From Burkholderia ubonensis (GTDB lineage Bacteria > Pseudomonadota > Gammaproteobacteria > Burkholderiales > Burkholderiaceae): a stretch of DNA of 64,000 nt. Shown in pieces: positions 54,806 to 62,784 of the stretch (position 1 is the stretch's first letter; every line of letters starts with the position of its first letter). Under the pieces are notes generated by a model that saw only the letters and a program-made list of their open reading frames with translations, was not told where the DNA came from and searched no databases. Location of the stretch: contig NZ_CADFEB010000002.1 of assembly GCF_902833085.1 (NCBI RefSeq), positions 310,001 to 374,000 of the forward strand, given 5' to 3'. The position numbers were made by a program, and so were the translations under genes.

Positions 54806-55107
54806 CAGGCGTTGAACGAGGAGGGCGCGGGCGGGAAACCGCGTCGCGCCCCCCGAACAAGGGAGGCGTGCAAATCGGGGCAGCACCGAAGCGCACCAGC
54901 GGACGCCGACCCGACAGCAACCATTTCCCGCAGGAAATGCCGATCCCGTCCGAGCGGGGCAGAAACCGGTGAAGCCGGCTCGACGCCGGCTGTGCCGCCA
55001 TGCAAAGCCTCGATGCATCGGGGCTTTTTTTCGCGCTTCGCAACGCGGCATTGGCGGTTATGCGCGCGCATTGCACGGACGCGAATGCGCAGGGGCACCC
55101 TTGCAGG
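54806..55107 (+). other. intergenic region with tRNA-like remnant
   Basis: No protein gene is supported. At 54973-55001 the sequence GCCGGCTCGACGCCGGC followed by TGTGCCGCCA looks like a T-arm plus acceptor 3' end of a tRNA, but no matching 5' half was found. A terminator follows it. Small ORFs on the minus strand here (AGVEPASP type) have the typical look of translated tRNA 3' ends. Confidence 0.4.
55004..55031 (+). terminator. terminator after membrane protein gene
   Basis: Stem AAGCCTCGA with TCGGGGCTT (one G-T pair) around TGCA, followed by a run of T residues (TTTTTT). Confidence 0.8.
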
Positions 55108-55611
55108 TCAGCCTCGCGCCTTCTCCCACGCGTGCTCGACGAACACGCGGCACAACGCCTCCATCCCTTGCCGATCCTCGTCGTCGAAGCGCGCGGCGAC
55201 CGGGCTGTCGACGTCCCATACGCCGATCAGCGTGCCGTCGCGCGCGACGAGCGGCACGACGATCTCGGATTCCGACGCCGCGTCGCATGCGATGTGGCCC
55301 GGGAACGCGTGCACGTCGCGCACCACCTGCGTCTCGCGCGTCTGCGCGGCCGTGCCGCACACGCCCTTGCCGAGCGCGATCCGCACGCAGGCGGGCTTGC
55401 CCTGGAACGGGCCGACCACGAGCTCGGCGCCGTCGAAGAAATAGAAGCCGGCCCAGTTGAGCCGGTCGAGCGAGTGATAGACGAGCGCTGCGAAGTTCGC
55501 GGCGTTGGCGATCAGGTCGCGTTCCGATTCGACGAGCGAGCGGGCCTGCTCGACGAGCGTCGCGTATTGATCGGCCTTGGAAGCGTGCGGGTCGTTGGAC
55601 AGCGTGAACAT
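55108..55611 (-). CDS. free methionine-(R)-sulfoxide reductase (GAF domain)
   Basis: A 167-residue single-GAF-domain protein of the fRMsr (MsrC) type, which reduces free methionine-R-sulfoxide with thioredoxin. The three conserved Cys are Cys75 (PACVRIALG), Cys85 (GKGVCGTAA) and Cys109 (HIACDAASESEIVVP), with spacings of 10 and 24 as in the characterised enzymes. NWAGFYFFDG and GVWDVDSPVAARFDDED are other family segments. Start at ATG 55611. It stands alone, an oxidative-stress repair enzyme in the cytosol. Confidence 0.9.
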   Translation of the reverse strand: MFTLSNDPHASKADQYATLVEQARSLVESERDLIANAANFAALVYHSLDRLNWAGFYFFDGAELVVGPFQGKPACVRIALGKGVCGTAAQTRETQVVRDVHAFPGHIACDAASESEIVVPLVARDGTLIGVWDVDSPVAARFDDEDRQGMEALCRVFVEHAWEKARG

Positions 55612-55733
55612 GGCTGGAATGCGCAAGGGTGGTCGAAAAATGCGCGATGCGCGCATGCGGCAGTCTACGGCACATGCCGCCGACGTGCAGCGCGCGTCAG
55701 CGCGCACGCGAATGCGCAAGCTCGCGCCGCAGG

Positions 55734-56651
55734 TCAGTCGGGCTCGAGCTCGGCAAAGCGCTGCGCGAGGAAATCCAGCAGCGCGCGCACTGCCGGCAGC
55801 AATCCGCGGCGTGATGCGAACACCGCATGCACGATCTCGCGGCGCGGCGCCCAGTCCGGCAGCACGGTGGACAGCGCACCCTGTGCGACCGCGTCGCGCA
55901 CCATCATCGTCGGCAACTGCACGATGCCGACGCCGGCGATCGCGGCCGCGCGCAACGCAAGCATCCCGCCCGTGACGAGCCGCGGCTGGTGATGAATCTC
56001 CGCACGGGCGGCGTCGGGCCCCTGCAGCCGCCACACGTGCGCGGCCTGCGGTGCGCCGAGGTCGAGGCTCGGCAGGCGGGCGAGGTCGGCAGGCACGGCC
56101 GGCATGCCGCGCTCGCGCAGCAGCGCGGGACTCGCGACCAGACATTGCCCGCGCTCGGCCAGCACGCGCAGCGCGAGATCGCTGTCCTCGAGCGGCGGCG
56201 GGCGCACGCGCAACGCGACGTCGATCCCTTCGCCGACCACGTCGACACGCCGGTTGGTCGCTTCCAGATGAATCTCGACGCCCGGGCACGCGTTCATGAA
56301 CGCCGCGATCATCTCGCCGACGAGCGAGTCGAGCAGTGCGACCGGGCACGTGACCCGCACGATGCCGCGCGGCTCCTCGTGCAGCAGCGCGATCGCCTCG
56401 TCGGCGGCGTCGGCCTCGACGAGCATCGCGCGGCAATGCGCGTAGTAGGTCTGGCCGACTTCGGTCACCGTGAAGCGGCGTGTCGAGCGCTGGATCAGCC
56501 GCATGCCGACACGCGCCTCGAGCAGTGCGATGCGCCGGCTCAGCTTCGATTTCGGCATGTTCAGCGCACGGCCTGCCGGCGCGAAGCCGCCGTGGTCGAC
56601 TACCTGCACGAAGTAATAGAGATCGTTCAGATCCCGCTGGCTATCGTTCAT
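55734..56651 (-). CDS. LysR family transcriptional regulator
   Basis: A 305-residue LysR-type regulator. The N-terminal winged helix-turn-helix is LNDLYYFVQVVDHGGFAPAGRALNMPKSKLSRRIALLE (positions 8-45, given by key residues F, A, L, S-R-R-I). The effector domain follows with IVRVTCPVALLDSLVGEMIAAF and GVEIHLEATNRRVDVVGEGIDVALR, the CrgA/PecT subgroup pattern. The ATG is 56651. It is divergent from the pirin gene with a 109-bp shared promoter region, a typical layout for a LysR protein that controls its neighbour. Confidence 0.9.
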   Translation of the reverse strand: MNDSQRDLNDLYYFVQVVDHGGFAPAGRALNMPKSKLSRRIALLEARVGMRLIQRSTRRFTVTEVGQTYYAHCRAMLVEADAADEAIALLHEEPRGIVRVTCPVALLDSLVGEMIAAFMNACPGVEIHLEATNRRVDVVGEGIDVALRVRPPPLEDSDLALRVLAERGQCLVASPALLRERGMPAVPADLARLPSLDLGAPQAAHVWRLQGPDAARAEIHHQPRLVTGGMLALRAAAIAGVGIVQLPTMMVRDAVAQGALSTVLPDWAPRREIVHAVFASRRGLLPAVRALLDFLAQRFAELEPD

Positions 56652-56760
56652 CAAATAGAACGCTGAGTGTGATTTTCGCAGTCTACCGGATCGATCGTTC
56701 TGATTCTATATTCCTATCCAGGATGCGAAACACGGGTTTCGCCGCAATTCGGAGAGGAAG

Positions 56761-57633
56761 ATGAAGAAGATCCAGGGTGTGTACAGTGCGCCGCGCGGCC
56801 ATTGGGTCGGCGACGGGTTTCCGGTGCGCTCGATGTTCAGCTACCAGTCGCATGGCGCGCATCTGAGCCCGTTCCTGCTGCTCGATTACGCGGGGCCGGC
56901 AACGTTCGAGCCGGGTTCGGCCTCGGCGCCGCGTGGCGTCGGCCAGCATCCGCACCGCGGGTTCGAGACGGTCACGATCGTCTATGACGGCGAGGTCGCG
57001 CACCGCGACTCGACGGGCGCGGGCGGCGTGATCGGCCCCGGCGACGTCCAGTGGATGACGGCCGCGAGCGGGATCCTTCACGAGGAATTTCACTCGGAGG
57101 CGTTCACGAAGCGCGGCGGGCCGCTCGAAATGGTGCAGCTGTGGGTGAACCTGCCCGCCGCGGACAAGATGGCTGCGCCCGGCTACCAGGAACTGCTGAA
57201 CGCCGACATCCCCGTGGTCGAGCTGCCGGAAGGCGCGGGCCGTGCGCGGATCATCGCGGGCGAACTCGACGGGCGGCGCGGCCCGGCCCGCACGCACACG
57301 CCGATCGACGTGTGGGACGTGCGGCTCGCGGCGGGCGGCCGCGCACGGTTTCCGGTCGCGGAAGGGCGCACGCTCGCGGTGGTCGTGCTGAGCGGCACGG
57401 TGCTCGTGAACGGCGAAACGGTCGCGCGCGAAGCGCAGTTCGTGCAGTTGAGCCGCGACGGCCGTGACGTCGAGCTCGAAGCGAACGGCGACGCGAAGCT
57501 GCTGATCCTGAGCGGTGAGCCGATCGACGAGCCGGTGGTCGGCTACGGGCCGTTCGTGATGAACTCGCAAGCGGAGATTCGCGCCGCGATCGACGACTTC
57601 AACGGCGGCCGCTTCGGCAGTATGCCGGCATGA
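56761..57633 (+). CDS. pirin family protein
   Basis: A 290-residue bicupin protein of the pirin family; some members are quercetin 2,3-dioxygenases, others act with transcription or metabolic partners. The metal-binding His residues are in GQHPHRGFETVTIVYDG (residues about 60-75), followed by DVQWMTAASGILHEEFHSE with further His and Glu ligands. LWVNLPAADKMAAPGYQEL is typical. The C-terminal cupin ends with GPFVMNSQAEIRAAIDDFNGGRFG, a highly conserved pirin end. Probably under control of the divergent LysR gene. Confidence 0.93.
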   Translation: MKKIQGVYSAPRGHWVGDGFPVRSMFSYQSHGAHLSPFLLLDYAGPATFEPGSASAPRGVGQHPHRGFETVTIVYDGEVAHRDSTGAGGVIGPGDVQWMTAASGILHEEFHSEAFTKRGGPLEMVQLWVNLPAADKMAAPGYQELLNADIPVVELPEGAGRARIIAGELDGRRGPARTHTPIDVWDVRLAAGGRARFPVAEGRTLAVVVLSGTVLVNGETVAREAQFVQLSRDGRDVELEANGDAKLLILSGEPIDEPVVGYGPFVMNSQAEIRAAIDDFNGGRFGSMPA

Positions 57634-57638
57634 CGGAC

Positions 57639-57662
57639 GGGCCCCGCGTGATGCGGGGCCCG
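57639..57662 (+). terminator. palindrome after pirin gene
   Basis: A 10-bp stem (CGGGCCCCGC / GCGGGGCCCG) with a short loop just after the pirin stop. There is no T tract, so termination is likely but not certain. Confidence 0.55.
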
Positions 57663-57765
57663 TCGTCGTGCGTGCAGGGCGATCGCGCGGCGCGTGCGCT
57701 TCGAGGCATAATCGTCGATTGCCGCGCGCCGGCCGGCGCGCCCGAAGCCCGAATCAGGACCGCTC

Positions 57766-58260
57766 ATGAACGCACCCGCAACCGCCGCCAACCCGCCCGT
57801 CACCGATGCGCTCGAATGGCGCTGGAAAGCCTTCGACGCGCTGTCGGCGCGCGAGGTCTATACGATTCTCGAGGCGCGCAGCGCGGTGTTCGTCGTCGAG
57901 CAGAATTGCGTGTACCGCGACATCGACGACGCGGACCAGGCGGCATGGCATCTGGCCGCGTACGACGAAGCGGGCCGGCTGGCCGGCTACCTGCGCGTGC
58001 TGCTGCCCGATGCGCAGGATCCCGACGTCCGGATCGGCCGCGTGCTGACGACCGCCGCGTTCCGCGGCGCGGGCCTCGGCAACGCGCTGCTGTCGCGCGC
58101 GCTCGGGCACATCCGCGCGCAATGGCCCGACACGCCGGTCAGCCTGCATGCGCAGGCCCATCTGCAGCGCTTCTACGGCGCGTTCGGCTTCGCGCCGAGT
58201 TCGGACGTGCACGACGAGGACGGCATTCCGCACGTGTGGATGCGCAGCGCGCGCGCCTGA
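57766..58260 (+). CDS. elaA: ElaA-type GNAT N-acetyltransferase
   Basis: A 164-residue acetyltransferase like E. coli ElaA. The start of the domain WRWKAFDALSAREVYTILEARSAVFVVEQNCVYRDIDDADQ is the ElaA hallmark (conserved segments FDAL, AVFVVEQ, Y-x-D-x-D-D-D). The acetyl-CoA motif is RVLTTAAFRGAGLGNALL near residue 95, and the end HAQAHLQRFYGAFGF is typical. Substrate unknown. It is monocistronic between pirin and the convergent CtaG gene. Confidence 0.88.
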   Translation: MNAPATAANPPVTDALEWRWKAFDALSAREVYTILEARSAVFVVEQNCVYRDIDDADQAAWHLAAYDEAGRLAGYLRVLLPDAQDPDVRIGRVLTTAAFRGAGLGNALLSRALGHIRAQWPDTPVSLHAQAHLQRFYGAFGFAPSSDVHDEDGIPHVWMRSARA

Positions 58261-58281
58261 CGCGGCGGCGCGCGCCGCGTC
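58259..58281. terminator. palindrome joining elaA and ctaG stops
   Basis: A 9-bp perfect stem (GACGCGGCG at 58259-58267, CGCCGCGTC at 58273-58281) overlaps both convergent stops. It can form in either transcript; no T tract. Confidence 0.45.
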
Positions 58282-59170
58282 ACGGCGCGCCGTGCACGGT
58301 GTGCGCGACCGCTCGGCCGGCCTCGCGCCCGGCTTCGCGTTTCGCAGCGCGTTCGTCCCGCAGGCGTCCGCGCGCGGACAGCCGCAGCCAGTGGCGCAGC
58401 GCGATCACCGCGCCGATCACGCTCATCATCGAGCCCGGAATCCACAGCAGCAGGCCGCCGATCTGCTGGTCGCGCAGCGGGCTCAGCCACGTGAACGCGC
58501 GTCCGCAGATCGAGTAGATCGGATACAGCTCCCGCGGCGTGAAGAAGATCATCGCGCCGAGCACGATCTGCGGCGGGATCGCCGCGACGACGACCAGGAT
58601 CCGGCGCCCCGGCGCGAGCCGCGCGGGCGGCGCCGGGCGCGGATCGACGACGAGCCACCAGAACAGCAGGCCGTCGATCACCATGCTCCAGTTCATCACG
58701 CGATAGAGGCGCCAGTCGAGCATCGCGACGAAGTGGATCGGCGAAAGCAGCCAGAAATAGATCAGCCCGACGAACAGCACGACCGCGACGACCGGGTTGA
58801 ACACGACGTCGAGCGTCGCACGCACCGGCCGCCACGCGAGCGCGGGGCGCACGAAGCGCTGCCGCCAGCGGAACGGAATGCCCGCGCGGATCGCCGCGCC
58901 CGGATACGCGAGCGCGATGAAGAACGGCCCGAGATGATGCAGCACGAGGTGCTGCGCGCGATGCAGGAAGAACTCGTGCTCGAAGAAGTAGTCGAGCCGC
59001 GTGTGCAGCGCGACGTATAGCGCCGTCAGCCCGAGCCAGAACGAGAACTGCCGCAGCGGCGTGACCCTGGCCTTCTTCACGCCGCGCGCGAACAGCACGC
59101 CGGCCGCCAGCACCGCGACGACCACGGTCGGCGACGGTTCCCACGGATCGAGCCAGTACAGGAGATCCAT
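58280..59170 (-). CDS. ctaG: cytochrome c oxidase assembly factor CtaG (caa3 type)
   Basis: A 296-residue inner-membrane protein with about seven helices. It fits the caa3-type CtaG family needed for cytochrome c oxidase, with the His-rich membrane segment FFEHEFFLHRAQHLVLHHLGPFF near residue 65, and PRELYPIYSICGRAFTWLSPLRDQQIGGLLLWIPG near residue 215. The Arg/Ala-rich last 30 residues are cytosolic. Start at ATG 59170. It is last in the minus-strand series SCO-PCuAC-CtaG with 9-base gaps, all linked to copper delivery. Confidence 0.88.
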   Translation of the reverse strand: MDLLYWLDPWEPSPTVVVAVLAAGVLFARGVKKARVTPLRQFSFWLGLTALYVALHTRLDYFFEHEFFLHRAQHLVLHHLGPFFIALAYPGAAIRAGIPFRWRQRFVRPALAWRPVRATLDVVFNPVVAVVLFVGLIYFWLLSPIHFVAMLDWRLYRVMNWSMVIDGLLFWWLVVDPRPAPPARLAPGRRILVVVAAIPPQIVLGAMIFFTPRELYPIYSICGRAFTWLSPLRDQQIGGLLLWIPGSMMSVIGAVIALRHWLRLSARGRLRDERAAKREAGREAGRAVAHTVHGAP

Positions 59171-59179
59171 CGCGCGGCG

Positions 59180-59620
59180 TTACTTCACCTGGGCCGGCGA
59201 CTTCACCACGAACGGCGTGTCGAGCGTCTGGCCGTCGGAGAATTTCAGGCGCATGCGCACCGTGTCGCCGGGCTTGATCGCGTGCTTCGGCTCCTCGAGC
59301 ATGAAGTGATAGCCGCCCGGCGCGACGTCGACCTTGCCGCGCGCGGGAATCGTCAGCTTGTCGACCATCTCCATCTTCTGCGTCGAGCCGTTCGACACCG
59401 TCTGGTGCAGCATCGCCATCCCGTAGTCGGGGCTGTCGACGTCGACGAGGTCGACCGGCTTGTCGCTCGTGTTGACGAGCGTCACGTAGCCGCCCGCGGG
59501 CAGCTTGTTCGGCAGCCAGCGCACCCAGCCGTTCTGCGCGGAGATCGCGCCGGCGGCATAGGCGTGCGCGCCGACGGACAGCGCGGCGAGGAGGGCGAGC
59601 GTCTTGAGTTTCATTGTCAT
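59180..59620 (-). CDS. PCu(A)C periplasmic copper chaperone
   Basis: A 146-residue exported copper(I) chaperone. The signal peptide is MTMKLKTLALLAALSVGAHA with cleavage near residue 22. The Cu-binding motif H-x10-M-x21-H-x-M is exact: His in MLHQTV, Met in QKMEM, then His and Met in YHFMLEEP. It probably passes copper to the CuA site of cytochrome oxidase together with the SCO protein. It lies 9 bases from both neighbours, so SCO, PCuAC and CtaG form a single operon. Confidence 0.93.
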   Translation of the reverse strand: MTMKLKTLALLAALSVGAHAYAAGAISAQNGWVRWLPNKLPAGGYVTLVNTSDKPVDLVDVDSPDYGMAMLHQTVSNGSTQKMEMVDKLTIPARGKVDVAPGGYHFMLEEPKHAIKPGDTVRMRLKFSDGQTLDTPFVVKSPAQVK

Positions 59621-59629
59621 GATTCGGGA

Positions 59630-60283
59630 TCAGGTGGAGGAAGCGGAGTCGAGGATCCGGCGCACATCGGCGGCGATGGCGTCGGGCTTGTCGCGGTCGG
59701 TCGCGAGCAGACGCGCGCGGCCGTTCGCGTCGAAGATGTAGACCGCCGAGCTGTGCGTCACTTCGTAGCCGCCCGACGGATCGCGTTGCTCCATCTGATA
59801 TGCGACCCGATAGCGCTTCGCGAGCGATTCGATCTGGCGGTCGGTGCCCGTCAGGCCGCGCGCGTGCTCGGCGTCGAACGCGGCGACATACGACTGCATC
59901 GCCTGCGGCGTGTCGCGCGCGGGGTCGACCGACACGAACAGGATGCGCACGTTGCGTGCCTGCGGGCCGAGTTGCGCGAGGACTTCCATCAGCCGCGCCA
60001 TCGTTTCGGGGCAGACGTCCGGGCAGTGCGTGTAGCCGAAATAGACGAGCGAGACCCGGCCGCGGAACGCGGACGCGTCGACCGGCCGGCCGTCGCCGCC
60101 CGTCAGCGTGAACGACAGGTCGGGCAGGTGGCCGGTGACGTCAGTCAGGCGCCAGCGCGGTTCGCCGCGCGTGCAGGCGGCGAGCGCCACGGCGGCGGCG
60201 AGCGCCGCGACGGTGCGGACGACGCGGGAGAGGCGCCGGCGCGGCGCGCAACGGACAAATGGAGCAGATGGGGCAGGCGGCAT
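59630..60283 (-). CDS. SCO1/SenC family copper metallochaperone
   Basis: A 217-residue thioredoxin-fold lipoprotein. The export signal ends with the lipobox LAAC near residue 37. Copper ligands are the Cys pair in GYTHCPDVCPETMARL and His in YEVTHSSAVYIFD. LPDLSFTLTGGDGRPVDASAFRGRVSLVYFGY is typical. It helps to assemble the CuA centre of cytochrome c oxidase. The start chosen is ATG 60283; a longer Arg-rich extension open upstream is unlikely to be coding. First gene of the SCO-PCuAC-CtaG series. Confidence 0.92.
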   Translation of the reverse strand: MPPAPSAPFVRCAPRRRLSRVVRTVAALAAAVALAACTRGEPRWRLTDVTGHLPDLSFTLTGGDGRPVDASAFRGRVSLVYFGYTHCPDVCPETMARLMEVLAQLGPQARNVRILFVSVDPARDTPQAMQSYVAAFDAEHARGLTGTDRQIESLAKRYRVAYQMEQRDPSGGYEVTHSSAVYIFDANGRARLLATDRDKPDAIAADVRRILDSASST

Positions 60284-60520
60284 CCAGGGGCTCGATCGGA
60301 CGGAACGGACGCACGGCCGGCGCGACGCCAAGCGTCGCGCGGCCGGCGGTTGCGACTGTAGCGCAATTCGCGCGCGAGCGTCCCGGCGAAACGCGTGCGA
60401 CGCACCGTGGCGGGGCAATATGTCGCAGCGGCCCTATTGGGAGGCATCGCCCGCGCCGCACGCCGGTTTCGCCCATCCGGACGCGAAGGCGCGGTAAGAT
60501 GCGCACAATTCCTCTCGTAG

Positions 60521-60545
60521 AGCGGCGGTCTTGCGGGCCGCCGCT
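60521..60545 (+). promoter_or_regulatory. hairpin in the otsB leader
   Basis: An 8-bp stem (AGCGGCGG at 60521-60528, CCGCCGCT at 60538-60545) lies 15 bases before the otsB ATG. No clear Shine-Dalgarno sequence is seen between it and the start. Confidence 0.45.
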
Positions 60546-60560
60546 CAGACTATCGACTCG

Positions 60561-61313
60561 ATGCAATCCGTCCCGGCTTCCCTGTCCCTGACCGATACCG
60601 CGTTCTTTTTCGACTTCGACGGCACGCTCGTCGAGCTGGCGCCGACGCCCGACAGCATTCACGTGCCGCCGTCGCTGCTCGCACTGATCGACGCGCTGCG
60701 GCGCCGCGCGCACGGCGCGGTCGCGATCCTGTCCGGCCGCGGCATCGACAACATCGACCAGCACCTGAAGATGCCCGACCTGCCGGTCGCCGGCCTGCAC
60801 GGCGCGGAGCGGCGCGACGCCAACGGCGACACGCAGCGCGTCGGCTTCAACGACGCGCGCCTGTTGCGCATCGAGCGCGAGCTCGCGGACGTCGTCGACC
60901 GCTATCCGGGCATGCTGCTCGAAATCAAGGGCGCGGCGGTCGCGCTGCATTACCGCAATGCGCCCGAGCGCGAGGCGATTGCGCGCGAGGCGGCCGAGCG
61001 GCTCGTCGCCGACTATGCGGACGCGTACGTGCTGCAGCCGGGCAAGATGGTGTTCGAGATCAAGCCGAAGGGCGTCGACAAGGGGCGTGCGCTCGCGGCC
61101 TTCCTCGACGAGCCGCCGTTCGCGGGCCGCACGCCGGTGTTCGCGGGCGACGACCTGACCGACGAGAAGGGGTTCGCGGTCGTCAACGCGCGCGGCGGCC
61201 TGTCGATCAAGGTCGGTGCGGGCGAGACGTCGGCGCGCGTGCGGCTCGACTCGGTCGACGCGCTGCACGCGCAGATTCGCCGCTGGCTCGACGTGGAGCC
61301 GCAGCACGCATGA
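60561..61313 (+). CDS. otsB: trehalose-6-phosphate phosphatase
   Basis: A 250-residue HAD superfamily phosphatase that releases trehalose from trehalose-6-phosphate. Motif I is FFFDFDGTLVELAP (Asp nucleophile), motif II is AILSGRGIDNIDQHL, then LPVAGLHGAERRD, the Lys motif in KPKGVDKGRAL and the acidic motif FAGDDLTDEKGF. The ATG at 60561 is chosen since conserved sequence starts soon after. Its stop overlaps otsA as ATGA, so the two enzymes are made together. Trehalose protects against osmotic and drying stress. Confidence 0.95.
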   Translation: MQSVPASLSLTDTAFFFDFDGTLVELAPTPDSIHVPPSLLALIDALRRRAHGAVAILSGRGIDNIDQHLKMPDLPVAGLHGAERRDANGDTQRVGFNDARLLRIERELADVVDRYPGMLLEIKGAAVALHYRNAPEREAIAREAAERLVADYADAYVLQPGKMVFEIKPKGVDKGRALAAFLDEPPFAGRTPVFAGDDLTDEKGFAVVNARGGLSIKVGAGETSARVRLDSVDALHAQIRRWLDVEPQHA

Positions 61314-62698
61314 GCCGTCTCATCATTGTTTCGAACCGCGTCGCGCCGATTTCCGAAGGCGAGCCGGCGGCGGGCGGGCTTGCAATCGGCGTGTACGACG
61401 CGCTGAAGGAAACCGGCGGCATGTGGTTCGGCTGGAGCGGCGAGGTCGTCGCGTCCGGCGCGCCGCAGATCCGCGTCGAGGAGCACGGGCCGGTCACGTT
61501 CGCGACGATCGGCCTGTCGCGGCGCGACTATGACCAGTACTACCGCGGCTTCTCGAACGCGACGCTGTGGCCCGCGTTCCACTACCGCGCGGACCTGATC
61601 CAGTACGACCGCCACGAGTTTGAAGGCTACGGCCGCGTGAACGTGTGGCTCGCACAGCAGCTCGTGCCGCTGCTGCAGGACGACGACGTGATCTGGGTGC
61701 ACGATTATCACCTGATCCCGTTCGCCCGCGCGCTGCGCGCGGCCGGCGTGAAGAACCGCATCGGCTTTTTCCTGCACATTCCGTTTCCGGCGGCGCAGGT
61801 GCTCGTCAACGTGCCGCCGCATCGCGAGCTCGTCGAGGCGCTGTGCGCGTTCGACCTGCTCGGCTTCCAGACCGAGCCCGACCTGCGCGCGTTCTGCGAC
61901 TACGTCGAGTCGGAAGCGGACGGCGTGGTCGAACGCGACGGTCGCGACGTTCGCACGGTGACCGTGCGCGCGTTCGGCCGGACGCTGCGCGCAGCCGCGT
62001 ATCCGATCGGCGTGCATCCGGACGAGATCGCGTCGCTGGCGCAGGCGGGCGAGCACGGCAAGGGGGTACGCACGCTGGCAACGTCGCTACGCGGCCGCAA
62101 GCTGATCATGAGTGTCGACCGGCTCGATTACTCGAAGGGGCTCGTCGAGCGCTTCCGCGCGTTCGAGAAGCTGCTCGAGCACGAGCCGTCGCACCGCAAC
62201 CGCGTGTCGTTCCTGCAGATCGCGCCGTCGACCCGCGCGGAACTGCGCGCGTATCAGGACATCCGCCTGCAGCTCGAAGCGGAGTCGGGCCGCATCAACG
62301 GACGCTTTGCGGAGCTCGACTGGGCGCCGATCCTCTACATCCATCGCCAGTACGACCGCCAGCTGCTCGCCGCGCTGTACCGGCTCGCGCGGGTCGGCTA
62401 CGTGACGCCGCTGCGCGACGGGATGAACCTCGTCGCGAAGGAGTACGTGTCCGCGCAGAACCCCGACGATCCGGGCGTGCTGGTGCTGTCGCGCTTCGCG
62501 GGCGCCGCGCGCGAGCTGACGGGCGCGCTGATCGTCAATCCGATCGACATCGCGGGGATGGCCGAAGCGCTGTCGCGGGCGCTGTCGATGCCGCTCGCCG
62601 AGCGGCGCGCGCGCTATGCGGACATGATCGCGCAACTGCGCGAGAACAACGTGTCGGTGTGGCGCGACAACTTCCTGCGCGACCTGCAGCGCGCCTGA
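61310..62698 (+). CDS. otsA: trehalose-6-phosphate synthase
   Basis: A 462-residue GT20 glycosyltransferase that joins glucose from UDP-glucose to glucose-6-phosphate. Motifs: [23 protein letters not shown] at the start, [25 protein letters not shown] near residue 130, [29 protein letters not shown] near residue 265 and [15 protein letters not shown] near residue 365, with all the key residues of the family. It is coupled to otsB by a 4-base overlap and followed by a strong terminator. Confidence 0.97.
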   Translation: MSRLIIVSNRVAPISEGEPAAGGLAIGVYDALKETGGMWFGWSGEVVASGAPQIRVEEHGPVTFATIGLSRRDYDQYYRGFSNATLWPAFHYRADLIQYDRHEFEGYGRVNVWLAQQLVPLLQDDDVIWVHDYHLIPFARALRAAGVKNRIGFFLHIPFPAAQVLVNVPPHRELVEALCAFDLLGFQTEPDLRAFCDYVESEADGVVERDGRDVRTVTVRAFGRTLRAAAYPIGVHPDEIASLAQAGEHGKGVRTLATSLRGRKLIMSVDRLDYSKGLVERFRAFEKLLEHEPSHRNRVSFLQIAPSTRAELRAYQDIRLQLEAESGRINGRFAELDWAPILYIHRQYDRQLLAALYRLARVGYVTPLRDGMNLVAKEYVSAQNPDDPGVLVLSRFAGAARELTGALIVNPIDIAGMAEALSRALSMPLAERRARYADMIAQLRENNVSVWRDNFLRDLQRA

Positions 62699-62729
62699 GC
62701 CGCCGCCCGGGGCGGCGTCGGGAATGAAA

Positions 62730-62766
62730 AAAGCCGCGGTGCGTGATGCACTGCGGCTTTGTTTTT
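62730..62766. terminator. terminator between otsA and ABC gene
   Basis: A 13-bp stem (AAAGCCGCGGTGC with GCACTGCGGCTTT, one G-T pair) and GTTTTT after it. On the minus strand it also ends in a T run, so it serves both convergent genes. Confidence 0.88.
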
Positions 62767-62784
62767 GAGCGGATGCGCCGCGCG

